Origin: Lachnospiraceae bacterium
GTDB taxonomy: Bacteria > Bacillota > Clostridia > Lachnospirales > Lachnospiraceae
Assembly (NCBI GenBank): GCA_024693925.1
Contig: JAILKH010000065.1
Location: forward strand, 1-64,000
DNA length: 64,000 nt
Direction of reading: 5' to 3'
Positions 51,956 through 61,700 of this stretch are shown piece by piece. The notes below the pieces were generated by a model. It saw only the letters and a list, made by a program, of their open reading frames with translations. It did not search any database and was not told the DNA's origin. How positions within the stretch are numbered: position 1 is the stretch's first letter; each line of letters begins with the position of its first letter. Both the position numbers and the translations under genes were made by a program.

Positions 51956-52810
51956 ATGGAATGGATAAATAAGAGCAGGGTTTTGATAGTCGGTTTAGGA
52001 CTTATGGGCGGAAGTTATGCCAAAGCATTAAAACGTTTGGGATATCATGTTTATGCAATTGATCGAAATATGGAATCCATAAAATATGCATTGGATAATA
52101 ATATTATTGATAAAGGCTCCGATATACCCGATGAAAAATTATTACAAGAAGCCGACACTATAATTTTCGGTTTATATCCTGCAATAATCACAGATTGGAT
52201 AAGGGATAATCAAAAATTTTTCAAATCCGGAATAATCATTACCGATGTGACAGGCATAAAAGGTAAGATAGTATATGAAATACAGGATATATTAAGGGAG
52301 GATATAGAATTCATTGCGGCTCATCCAATGGCAGGAAGAGAATTAAGCGGTGTAAAAAATGCTGATGAAAGTATATTCAGAGGTGCAAATTATATTGTTG
52401 TACCAACCGATAAGAATTCTGCCGAAGCCATTGAGTGGTGTAAGAATCTTGGGCAGATTCTGGGATTTTCAAATGTTTCCGTATTATCTCCCGATGAACA
52501 TGACAGTATGATCGCTTATGTATCACAGTTGACTCATTGTATTGCCGTATCTTTAATGACCTGCAGGGATAATCATAAGTTAGCCGATTATACAGGAGAT
52601 TCCTTTCGTGATCTGACAAGAATAGCAAGGATAAACGAAGATATGTGGACCGAATTATTTTTCATGAACAAAGAAAAGCTGCTTACCGAAATGGATCTCT
52701 TCATAGAAGAATTACAGTCATTAAGAAATTATATTGAAAATGGAGATGCCGATAGATTAAAAAACAAAATGCGGCTGTCAACACAAAGAAGAAAAAATTT
52801 CGATAAATAA
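51956..52810 (+). CDS. tyrA: Prephenate dehydrogenase
   Basis: A 284-residue NAD(P)-dependent enzyme of tyrosine synthesis. The Rossmann loop VGLGLMGGSYAKAL opens the protein, the substrate-binding histidine region is EFIAAHPMAGRELSGV (about 121-136) and YVSQLTHCIAVSLM follows. There is no ACT domain, as in the short form. TTTAGGAG lies before the ATG. With pheA and aroQ it completes an operon for both Phe and Tyr, which fits an attenuator that reads both codons. Confidence 0.93.
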   Translation: MEWINKSRVLIVGLGLMGGSYAKALKRLGYHVYAIDRNMESIKYALDNNIIDKGSDIPDEKLLQEADTIIFGLYPAIITDWIRDNQKFFKSGIIITDVTGIKGKIVYEIQDILREDIEFIAAHPMAGRELSGVKNADESIFRGANYIVVPTDKNSAEAIEWCKNLGQILGFSNVSVLSPDEHDSMIAYVSQLTHCIAVSLMTCRDNHKLADYTGDSFRDLTRIARINEDMWTELFFMNKEKLLTEMDLFIEELQSLRNYIENGDADRLKNKMRLSTQRRKNFDK

Positions 52811-52821
52811 CGGTAGGTAAT

Positions 52822-53718
52822 ATGAAATATTATGATGAAAATCTGAAAATATATTATGAAATAAAGAAAGACTCGGTAAATGGGACTGATTATGCCGTCA
52901 TTTGCGATTCCGATAAGAAAATAAATGAGATTAATATCCCATCCGTTATAAATGATCTTCCGGTCAGAAAAATAGGTAAAAAAGCTTTTTTAAGCTGTAA
53001 AGGTTTACGAATTGTAAGTCTATCAAAAAACATAGAAGAGGTTGATGAATGGGCCTTTGCTTTTTGTGACAATCTTGTTTGGATACAGGTACCCGGAAAT
53101 AATGTCATTTGGGGTAAAGGTGTCTTTAAGAATGATGATAAACTTGAAAAGATCATAATATTAAACAGCCATGAAGATGTTGATATGACAGCTCATTTGC
53201 TTGCTGCAGCCTCGGTAGTTATGGATTCGGAATATCTTATAGATTCGGAACTTGCCGGAAGTAAAGAATGGTACAAAAAATGGGACACAAGACTGGAGCA
53301 TATATTAAATTTAAATGATGATGACGGCTACCACTTATATGTTTTATGCGGAGAGGAAGATCTTCATTTTGATTATGAAGAATATCTGGAATATAATCGT
53401 GAAAAAAAAGCACAATTATGTATGCTAAGGCTTTTAAACGATAAATATTTAGATAAAGATTATAAAACAGGATTGATCGAATATCTGAGAACTCATACCG
53501 TGGGGTGTGATTCCATAGCAACTATAAAGGTTCTTTTAAAAAAATATGCGGATGAAAAAAAATATTATAAACTTTTATTGGATATAGATGTGATCAATAA
53601 TACTAATCTTGAAGCTGTTTTATTACTGATGGGAGACCGGCATGCAAAAATGAAAGCATATATTATAGAAAACTGCAAAAAAAATGATAATGATTTTTTT
53701 GATGATCTTGAATTGTAA
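52822..53718 (+). CDS. Leucine-rich repeat (LRR_5/BspA-like) protein
   Basis: A 298-residue protein without a signal peptide. The first 115 residues form about three or four BspA-type repeats (INEINIPSVINDLPVRKIGKKAFLSC, LRIVSLSKNIEEVDEWAFAFC, LVWIQVPGNNVIWGKGVFKN). The remaining part is helical (about 125-298), with Asp/Lys/Tyr-rich helices and no family I recognise. The lack of an export signal suggests an intracellular protein-protein interaction role, unlike secreted BspA. It follows tyrA by 11 bases and may be in that transcript. Confidence 0.78.
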   Translation: MKYYDENLKIYYEIKKDSVNGTDYAVICDSDKKINEINIPSVINDLPVRKIGKKAFLSCKGLRIVSLSKNIEEVDEWAFAFCDNLVWIQVPGNNVIWGKGVFKNDDKLEKIIILNSHEDVDMTAHLLAAASVVMDSEYLIDSELAGSKEWYKKWDTRLEHILNLNDDDGYHLYVLCGEEDLHFDYEEYLEYNREKKAQLCMLRLLNDKYLDKDYKTGLIEYLRTHTVGCDSIATIKVLLKKYADEKKYYKLLLDIDVINNTNLEAVLLLMGDRHAKMKAYIIENCKKNDNDFFDDLEL

Positions 53719-53797
53719 ATATATTAATGGAAATCATCATGGAATAAATAAGTAGCAATTGAAAAAAAGGATATTTTCAAAAGAAAGGCGGTCAAAA

Positions 53798-54772
53798 ATG
53801 AAAGAATTAAAAAATCTTATGGGCTGGAGACCTGATATCAAAGTTGTTGATTGTACATTAAGAGACGGTGGTCTTGTCAATAATTTTTTCTTCAGTGACG
53901 AATTTGTCAAAAAATTATATTTAACCAATCTTAAAGCCGGTGTGGATTATATGGAAATGGGCTATAAGGCCAGTAAAGAATTATTTGATATGACCAAATT
54001 CGGAAAATGGAAATTTTCGGAAGATGAGGATATACGTGCAGTTATCAAAGATAACGAAACCGATCTGAAGATTTCTGTTATGGCTGATGTGGGAAGATGT
54101 GATTACAAAAATGATATAAAGCCCAAAAGTGAAAGTCCTGTGGATCTTATAAGAATAGCAACTTACATTAATACGATTCCCCAGGCCATTGATATGATCA
54201 TGGATGCATCCAATAAGGGTTACGAAACTACCGTTAATATTATGGCCATTTCCCAGGCTCAGGAATCAGACGTGGAAATAGCTCTTGAAATGCTGGGACA
54301 GACTCCAGTGGGATGTTTTTATATTGTTGACAGTTACGGTTCTATCTATCCCGAACAAATGACAAGGATTTGTGATCTGTATTTAAACATTGCAGCGAAA
54401 TACGGTAAAAAAGTAGGTATACATGCTCATAATAATCAGCAGCTTGCCTTTGCCAATACCATTGAAGCGGTTGGATGCGGTGTTGATTACCTGGATGCCA
54501 CTTATTCCGGAATGGGAAGAGGTGCAGGGAACTGTTATATTGAATCTCTTATCGGTTTTCTTCATAACCCCAAATATAATCTGTACCCGGTCATTAAATT
54601 TGTTGAAAACTATATTAATCCGTTAAAAGAAGAAGGTATAACCTGGGGATATGATATGCAATATTTATTTACCGGGTTACTTAACAGACATCCAAAATCA
54701 GCAATTGATTTTACCAAAGATGGAAGAACCGATCTTAGTGAATTATACAATGAAGTAATACTTCTTGATTAA
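53798..54772 (+). CDS. HMGL-like aldolase/acyltransferase (DRE-TIM fold), substrate unknown
   Basis: A 324-residue TIM-barrel enzyme of the DRE-TIM metallolyase group (4-hydroxy-2-oxovalerate aldolase / HMG-CoA lyase relatives). The signature VVDCTLRDGGLVNNF is near residue 17-31, the metal-binding HAHNN is in VGIHAHNNQQLAFANTIEA and DATYSGMGRGAGNC closes the active site. The first 15 residues (MKELKNLMGWRPDI) are typical of the aldolase-domain proteins found alone in Clostridia. ATG 53798 has AAAGGCGG 6 bases before it; an in-frame TTG at 53759 does not. No acyl-dehydrogenase partner (DmpF) follows, so it is not classical oxovalerate aldolase. A terminator follows. Confidence 0.8.
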   Translation: MKELKNLMGWRPDIKVVDCTLRDGGLVNNFFFSDEFVKKLYLTNLKAGVDYMEMGYKASKELFDMTKFGKWKFSEDEDIRAVIKDNETDLKISVMADVGRCDYKNDIKPKSESPVDLIRIATYINTIPQAIDMIMDASNKGYETTVNIMAISQAQESDVEIALEMLGQTPVGCFYIVDSYGSIYPEQMTRICDLYLNIAAKYGKKVGIHAHNNQQLAFANTIEAVGCGVDYLDATYSGMGRGAGNCYIESLIGFLHNPKYNLYPVIKFVENYINPLKEEGITWGYDMQYLFTGLLNRHPKSAIDFTKDGRTDLSELYNEVILLD

Positions 54773-54786
54773 AACAACTGAAAATG

Positions 54787-54829
54787 ATCACAGATCCTAT
54801 CGTAAAAAATATGATCTGTGATATTTTTA
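54787..54829 (+). terminator. Intrinsic terminator after the aldolase gene
   Basis: ATCACAGATC (54787-54796) pairs with GATCTGTGAT (54813-54822), 16-base loop, followed by ATTTTTATT. Confidence 0.8.
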
Positions 54830-54831
54830 TT

Positions 54832-54856
54832 CTATTATTTCTAGATGAAATAATAG
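54832..54856 (+). promoter_or_regulatory. 25-base palindrome over the purO promoter -35 (candidate operator)
   Basis: CTATTATTTC (54832-54841) and GAAATAATAG (54847-54856) are perfect inverted repeats with a five-base centre TAGAT. The right arm covers the -35 position of the promoter at 54845-54873. The arrangement suits a dimeric repressor; it does not look like a PurR box. Confidence 0.5.
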
Positions 54857-54873
54857 GATTTATATGCTATTAT
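54845..54873 (+). promoter_or_regulatory. Extended -10 promoter for purO
   Basis: ATGAAA (54845-54850), 17 bases, TATTAT (54868-54873) preceded by TGC (54865-54867). A weak -35 compensated by an extended -10. Start near 54880, 40 bases before the ATG. Confidence 0.5.
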
Positions 54874-54919
54874 TAAATAAAAAATATATGGTACCTGAAG
54901 GTAGTGCAAAGGAGATAAT

Positions 54920-55633
54920 ATGGAATTAAAAAATTTATCCAAAGAACTTTCGGAAAATTCCTATCCCGGAAGAGGTATAATAATCGGCAGATCAAAGGAC
55001 GGAACAAAAGCAGTGACCGCTTATTTTATTATGGGAAGAAGTTCCAATTCAAGAAACAGGGTTTTTGTTGAGGAGGGGGAAGGAATCCGTACTCAGGCTT
55101 TTGATCCCGAAAAACTTGAGGATCCGTCTCTTATCATATATGCCCCCGTAAGGGTTCTTGGTAATAAAACCATCGTTACTAACGGAGATCAGACGGATAC
55201 TATTTATGAAGGTATGGATAAACAGCTTACTTTTGAGCAATCATTAAGACAACGTAAATTCGAGCCGGATGCTCCGAATTATACCCCTCGCATTTCTGGT
55301 ATTTTACATATAGAAAATTCTTCTTTTAATTATGCCATGTCTATATTGAAAAGTAATGAGCATAATCCCGAGTCGGTTAACAGATATACCTTTGCTTATG
55401 AAAACCCTGTTGCTGGTGAAGGGCATTTTATACATACTTATATGCATGACGGTAATCCTTTACCAAGCTTTGAGGGAGAACCTAAGCTTGTAGCTATCGA
55501 TCAGGATATTGATGATTTTACCGAAACTGTATGGAACAGTTTAAATACCGATAATAAGGTTTCACTTTTTGTAAGATATATTGATATTCAAAGTTCAAAA
55601 TATGAAACTAGAATTGTTAATCTTAATAAATAA
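54920..55633 (+). CDS. purO: IMP cyclohydrolase, PurO type
   Basis: A 237-residue protein of the PF07826 IMP cyclohydrolase family, first known from archaea, which closes the ring of FAICAR to IMP in the last step of purine synthesis. Recognisable stretches are NSYPGRGIIIGRSKDGTKAV, YFIMGRSSNSRNRVFV, TQAFDPEKLEDPSLIIYAPVR, TNGDQTDTIYEG, and TPRISGIL. AAAGGAG lies 7 bases before the ATG. The stand-alone AICAR transformylase starts 34 bases downstream; together they replace the two domains of PurH. Confidence 0.92.
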   Translation: MELKNLSKELSENSYPGRGIIIGRSKDGTKAVTAYFIMGRSSNSRNRVFVEEGEGIRTQAFDPEKLEDPSLIIYAPVRVLGNKTIVTNGDQTDTIYEGMDKQLTFEQSLRQRKFEPDAPNYTPRISGILHIENSSFNYAMSILKSNEHNPESVNRYTFAYENPVAGEGHFIHTYMHDGNPLPSFEGEPKLVAIDQDIDDFTETVWNSLNTDNKVSLFVRYIDIQSSKYETRIVNLNK

Positions 55634-55667
55634 AACAGATTCTGAGAAATTATAAGGAGTAAAATCG

Positions 55668-56846
55668 ATGAAAGAACTTGAATTAAAATACGGCTGTAAC
55701 CCTAATCAAAAGCCGGCAAAAATATTTGTAAATGATGGAAGAGACCTTCCTATTGAAGTATTAAACGGTAAGCCCGGATATATAAATTTTTTAGATGCCT
55801 TTAACGGCTGGCAGCTGGTTAAGGAATTAAAGGCCGCTACAGGCTATGCGGCCGCCACTTCTTTTAAACATGTATCTCCGGCGGGTGCCGCTATCGGAAA
55901 ACCCTTGGATGAAGTTATGAAAAAGATTTATTTTGTGGAAGATATTGAAGAGCTTTCGCCTATAGCCTGTGCATATGCCAGAGCACGAGGTGCGGACAGA
56001 ATGTCTTCATACGGTGATTTTATTGCCCTTTCGGATGTCTGTGATGTTTCCGCTGCCAGGATCATTAAAAAAGAATTTTCTGATGGTATTATTGCACCGG
56101 GATATGAACCTGAAGCTCTTGAATTGTTAAAGGAAAAGAAAAAAGGAGCATACACTATAATACAGATAGATCCTGATTATAAACCGGTTGCCATAGAACA
56201 TAAGGATGTATTTGGCATTACCTTTGAACAAGGCAGAAATGAAGTAACGATCGATGAATCTCTGCTAACAAATATAGTGACCAGGAATAAGGATATTCCT
56301 GTCGAAGCAAAGCATGATATGATTATTTCGCTTATAACCTTAAAATATACTCAATCCAATTCCGTATGTTTTGTTAAGGATGGCCAGGCCATTGGAATAG
56401 GAGCAGGACAGCAGTCCAGAGTTCATTGTGTAAGACTGGCGGGTCAAAAAGCAGACAACTGGCTGCTTCGTCAGTGCCCTAAGGTAATGAATCTTGAATT
56501 TGTAGATGGAATTAAAAGAGCCGACAGAGATAATGCAATAGATAATTATATAGGTGAAGCCTATATGGATGTGCTGAAAGATGGTGCCTGGCAAAAGATC
56601 TTCAAAATAAAACCCGAAAGACTTACTGATGATGAAAAAAGAGCCTGGCTTGATAAAATGGAAGGTGTTGTTTTAGGCTCCGATGCTTTTTTCCCATTCT
56701 CTGACAGTATAGAGCGTGGTGTAAAAAGCGGTGTTAAATATGTTGTTCAACCCGGTGGGTCCATCAGGGATCAAGATGTTATAGATTGTTGTGATGAGTA
56801 TGGTATAGCCATGGTTTGCAACGGTATCAGGTTATTCCATCATTAA
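55668..56846 (+). CDS. Stand-alone AICAR formyltransferase (PurH C-domain homologue)
   Basis: A 392-residue protein equal to the AICAR transformylase half of PurH; the cyclohydrolase (MGS-like) half is absent. It adds formyl from 10-formyltetrahydrofolate to AICAR. Visible motifs are LKYGCNPNQKPAKIF, TSFKHVSPAGAAIG (catalytic Lys-His), ACAYARARGADRMSSYGDFIALSD, QSNSVCFVKDGQAIGIGAGQQSRV and GSDAFFPFSDSIE. It pairs with the upstream PurO. RBS TAAGGAG 7 bases before ATG. Confidence 0.93.
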   Translation: MKELELKYGCNPNQKPAKIFVNDGRDLPIEVLNGKPGYINFLDAFNGWQLVKELKAATGYAAATSFKHVSPAGAAIGKPLDEVMKKIYFVEDIEELSPIACAYARARGADRMSSYGDFIALSDVCDVSAARIIKKEFSDGIIAPGYEPEALELLKEKKKGAYTIIQIDPDYKPVAIEHKDVFGITFEQGRNEVTIDESLLTNIVTRNKDIPVEAKHDMIISLITLKYTQSNSVCFVKDGQAIGIGAGQQSRVHCVRLAGQKADNWLLRQCPKVMNLEFVDGIKRADRDNAIDNYIGEAYMDVLKDGAWQKIFKIKPERLTDDEKRAWLDKMEGVVLGSDAFFPFSDSIERGVKSGVKYVVQPGGSIRDQDVIDCCDEYGIAMVCNGIRLFHH

Positions 56847-56860
56847 AAAAGGTTTATAAA

Positions 56861-58711
56861 ATGACATTTGCAGTACGGATAATAATAGTTTCAATATTGT
56901 TCGCGGTGCTGTTATTTGCAATTTCAATAGGTTTTAATAACAAAAACAGTCACGCAAAGGATGAGGATTTTCAAAGCTTCCTCATCTTTTCGCGCGCTTA
57001 TATATTTGGTGTTATCGGATATTTGGTAATATATCTTTTGGATGATAAGTATATCACCATTAAATATATTTTTCTTATAATTATCTGGTATTGCTATTGT
57101 TTTATCCTGTCTTCGATGATCATGCAATCAATTCGGATATTTAAAAGCGAAGAAAAATGGATCAGAAATTGTTCATATATCATCTGTTATTATGCTATAT
57201 TTTCATCTCTTATTGAATTGTTTTTTTATAGATTCAGCTTTGATTCCAATTCATCCGGTATTGAATTTTATCCCGGAATAATACCTGATTTTATTTATTA
57301 TGCAACACCAATAATCATATATTATGTTTGTATGGGAAATCTGTTATATAAATATTACATAACACATACAAAAAAAAGAGAGCGTCATCTTTTTAAATTG
57401 GCATTATATACAGTTATTCCTTCATTGGCCGGTCTTGTTACGGAATCATTTTTCCATGTTTATTTAAAAGTTTGTTATCCTATATTTTACATACTGTTGA
57501 TAATCTCTTATAAATTGATGTATGACCTTCATATAAAAAACCGAAGCTTTAATATTTCGAGAAATGATTTCGAACAATTACTGTCCGCGGATAAAACAGA
57601 TGTTATTTTTGTGTGTAACGATGAATTTGATATTCTTTTTGAAAACAAAGCCGCATCTATAAATAAACAATTATTTAAGGATGAATACATAGGAAGAAAA
57701 ATAACAGAGGTTTTTCTCATTGAAAAAGATATCCAAAGAGCAATGTATTCCAAAGAAACGCGCAAAGGTCTTATGGTTCAGGCCATTTATCCCGTAACGG
57801 ATCATAAAGTTGTAATGAGCATAGAGTATATTTATGATTGTGTGGATGAAATCCTGTGCAGTATTATAACAATTCCAAATTATGAAGTTGCTATAGATAA
57901 AGATTTCTTCAAAGACATTAAAGAAGATCCGGCTTCTCTTAAAACCACTGTTAAGTATGATGAAAAAATTGTTTATAATGAAGATACTCCCATTACTCAA
58001 AAAGATAAGAGCTCTATAGATATTAATTCAAATATTTTGCTCGTGGATGATAAAATTGATAATTTTATCATATATGAAAAATATTTTGAACCCTATGAGC
58101 TTCGCATTAATAAGGCAGTTGGAGGACGTTCTGCTCTTAATAAATTACTGGAACCCTGTTATGATGTTATTTTTATAGCATATGATATGAGTAAATTAAA
58201 CGGAGTGGAAACCGCAAAACGTATAAGAAGCATGGGTGGAGATTATTATTCGGATGTACCGATAATATTTATTATAAATTGTCCGGTTGATGAGATATAC
58301 AGAGAACTTCTTGAAGTAAGCTTTAATGATTTTATTGAAATGCCTTTGTCATCAAGAAAGTTAAATACAATACTTACACGCTGGTTGTGGAGGAGATACG
58401 CATTAACTGATGTTGAAGATTATGATTCCGTAGGAATGCGTATAGCAAGATTTATGGATAACATTGATTCACTTTGTAATGATTGTATGGAATTATATTC
58501 GGATGAAAAATGGGATTTAATCGGATATATTCTAAAAGGTATCAAGCGCCTTTGCACAAAACTTGAAGAAAAGAATCTTTTAAGTCTGTGTGATCTTATG
58601 CTGGATAATTATCTAAATAAAAACTATGATAAATTACCCGTATTGCTATCCAAATTTCAAAAAGAATTGGATAGAATACGGATAAGCGGAAATGTTACCA
58701 TAAAATATTAA
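56861..58711 (+). CDS. Membrane protein with pseudo-receiver and pseudo-HPt domains
   Basis: A 616-residue protein. The first 225 residues hold about seven membrane helices (7TM receptor-like input). A PAS-like segment (about 235-345: [21 protein letters not shown]) follows, then a receiver-like domain (about 390-510: [19 protein letters not shown]). Its acidic pair D396-D397 is present, but the phospho-acceptor Asp is Ala440 ([14 protein letters not shown]) and the late Lys of KPL is Met (IEMPLSS). The C-terminal 80 residues look like an HPt helix bundle with Tyr556 where the phospho-His of HxLKG should be (GYILKG). No kinase domain. ATG 56861 follows AAAAAAGG. Overlaps the convergent activase gene by 4 bases. 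Confidence 0.7.
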   Translation: MTFAVRIIIVSILFAVLLFAISIGFNNKNSHAKDEDFQSFLIFSRAYIFGVIGYLVIYLLDDKYITIKYIFLIIIWYCYCFILSSMIMQSIRIFKSEEKWIRNCSYIICYYAIFSSLIELFFYRFSFDSNSSGIEFYPGIIPDFIYYATPIIIYYVCMGNLLYKYYITHTKKRERHLFKLALYTVIPSLAGLVTESFFHVYLKVCYPIFYILLIISYKLMYDLHIKNRSFNISRNDFEQLLSADKTDVIFVCNDEFDILFENKAASINKQLFKDEYIGRKITEVFLIEKDIQRAMYSKETRKGLMVQAIYPVTDHKVVMSIEYIYDCVDEILCSIITIPNYEVAIDKDFFKDIKEDPASLKTTVKYDEKIVYNEDTPITQKDKSSIDINSNILLVDDKIDNFIIYEKYFEPYELRINKAVGGRSALNKLLEPCYDVIFIAYDMSKLNGVETAKRIRSMGGDYYSDVPIIFIINCPVDEIYRELLEVSFNDFIEMPLSSRKLNTILTRWLWRRYALTDVEDYDSVGMRIARFMDNIDSLCNDCMELYSDEKWDLIGYILKGIKRLCTKLEEKNLLSLCDLMLDNYLNKNYDKLPVLLSKFQKELDRIRISGNVTIKY

Positions 58712-61700
58712 ACCAGTTTTTTGAAGGCAGTTGATAACATAAGTTTGATCCTGTTTAACTGATTAACCTCGGAAGCTCCTGGATCGTAATCAATTGCTAC
58801 TATGTTGGAATCGGGATATTGCCTTCTTAATTCTTTTATAACACCTTTACCGACTACATGATTCGGAAGACATCCAAAGGGTTGTGTACAAACTATATTA
58901 TTTACTCCCGAATGGATCAGTTCTATCATTTCTCCGGTCAAAAACCATCCCTCTCCGGTTTGATTCCCGATAGAAACAATATCTTTGGCATAATCCACTA
59001 TTTTATATATCTTGACCGGTGGTACAAAATGTTTACTGCTTTCAAGTGCCTGTATTGCAGCACCTCTTAATTTATCTATTCCTTTTATCGCAATTGAAGA
59101 CAGATAAGCGGTCTTTTTTGATTTACCCAGATGTTCTGCTTTATAAATCTGATTGTAAAAACAATATTGCATAAAATCCAACAGGTCCGGAACGACCGCC
59201 TCGGCACCTTCCTGTTCAAGAAGCTTAACCAGATCATTATTTGCAGTAGGAGAGTATTTGACCAGTATTTCTCCTACAATTCCTACCCTTGGTTTTTTTA
59301 AAGATTCGTCTATGGGAATATTATCGAAATCAGCAATAATATCCTTACATATTTGGCTAAACACCTTAAAACTTTGATGGTTACCGACTACGAAATCCTG
59401 ACAAATCCGGATCCATTTTTCATGCACTTTATCTGCAGAGCCTTTATTAAGTTCATATGGGCGCATCCTATATAAGCATTTCATGAAAATATCTCCGAAC
59501 ACTGCAGCATATACAAGTCTCTTAGCAAGTTTTAAATTAATCTTAAATCCTGGATTTGTTTCTATTTTTCCAAGATTAAGTGAAATAACGGGAATATGTT
59601 CATAGCCGGCTTTTTTCAAGGCTCTTCTAATAAATGCAATATAATTGGTAGCACGACACCCGCCGCCGGTCTGACTTATAATAACGGCAAGCCGATCCGT
59701 ATCATATTGCCCGGACAAAATAGCATCCATTAACTGACCTACAACGATAAGGGATGGATAACAAGCGTCATTATTAACGTATTTCAATCCTGTATCTATT
59801 GAGGCTTTATTTGAATTATTTAATACAACCAGGTTATATCCGCAGGAATTAAAAGCTTTTTCCAATATATCAAAATGTATAGGCGACATATTGGGGCATA
59901 AGATAGTATAATTACCGGACATTTCCTTAGTAAAAACAACCCGTTCATAGGCAGCCGATCTGATTTCTCTGATTTCTTTATGTTTCTTTTTTAATTTAAT
60001 GGCGCTTAATAAGGAACGTATTCTTATTCTGGCCGCCCCAAGATTGTTTACTTCATCAATTTTCAGACAGGTATAAATTTTGCCGGAAGCAGTGAGAATA
60101 TCATTAACCTGATCGGTCGTCACGGCATCAAGACCGCATCCAAAAGAATTTAGCTGAACAAGGTCCAGATCTTCTCTTATCTTGACATAATTGGCAGCCG
60201 CATAAAGTCTTGAATGATACATCCACTGATCCGAAACCAGCAAAGGGCGCTCGCAATTATTAAGGTGAGAAATTGAATCCTCAGTTAAAACAGCCATTCC
60301 GTAGGAATTTATCATTTCGGGAATACCATGATTTATTTCCGGATCTATATGATAGGGACGTCCGGCAAGTACAATACCATGACAATGGTTTTCTTCAAGA
60401 TATTTAAGGGTTTCTTCCCCTTTTTTTCTTATATCCTCCCTGACACGTTCCATTTCCTCCCAACCTTCTTTTGCCGCTGCGAACACTTCATCACTGGGAA
60501 TTTCGGGAAAAGCATTTATTAATTCATGAGAAACTATTTTAAAATTCTCAAAGCTTAAGAACGGATTATGAAAACGTATCATACCATTAACAATTTCATC
60601 CATGTTATTTTTGATGTTTTCACTGTATGAAGTAACTATAGGACAATTATAATGATTTGTTGCTCCTTCCTGTTCTTTTCGTTCATAAAACAAAGCAGGA
60701 TAGAAGATATATTCTATTCCCTGTTTTATCAGCCATTCAACGTGGCCGTGAGCCAGCTTGGCAGGATAACATTCGGATTCACTGGGTATTGATTCTATTC
60801 CCAGTTCATATATCTTATGAGAAGATCTGGGAGAGAGAACAACCCGATATTTTAATTTGGTAAAAAATGTGAACCAAAAAGGATAATTCTCATAAATATT
60901 AAGAACCCGTGGAATACCTACCACACCTCTTTTTGCTTCCGTAATATCAAGAGGTTCATAACCGAATATTTTTTTCTCCTTATATTCATACAGATTAGGA
61001 AGATTATTTTCATTTTTCTGCTTTCCGAGACCTCGTTCACAACGATTACCGGAAATATATTGTCTGCCACCCGAAAATCTGTTAATGGTAAGGCGGCAAT
61101 TATTTGTACACCCCTTACATTTAGCCATTGAAGTGGAAAATTCAAGAGCATTGATCTTATCAATAGACAGCATAGTAGTGGACTTTTTATCCTCATAACG
61201 CTCTCTGGCAATAAGCGCTGCTCCAAAAGCTCCCATTATTCCCGCAATATCGGGCCGAATGGCTTCCCCACCGGATATTTTTTCAAAGCTTCTTAAAACC
61301 GCATCATTATAAAAAGTTCCACCTTGAACTACTATCTTTTTCCCCAATGAAGCTGCATCCGAAACCTTTATAACTTTAAATAATGCATTTTTAATCACGG
61401 AATATGCCAGTCCCGCAGAAATATCATCTACTCCGGCACCTTCTTTTTGAGCCTGTTTTACTTTGGAATTCATAAAAACGGTACATCTGGTTCCCAGATC
61501 GATGGGATGTTTTGCAAATAAAGCTTCTTTCGCAAAATCCGTAACGGAATAATTAAGGGATTTTGCAAAGGTTTCTATAAAGGAACCGCATCCGGAGCTG
61601 CAGGCTTCATTTAACTGAACAGAATCAACATTTTTATTTTTGATCTTTATGCATTTCATATCCTGCCCGCCGATATCCAGAATACAGTCAACCTCCGGCT

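Noticed and set aside
54880..54919. Purine riboswitch before purO
   Set aside because: The leader is only about 40 bases and cannot hold the three-stem aptamer.
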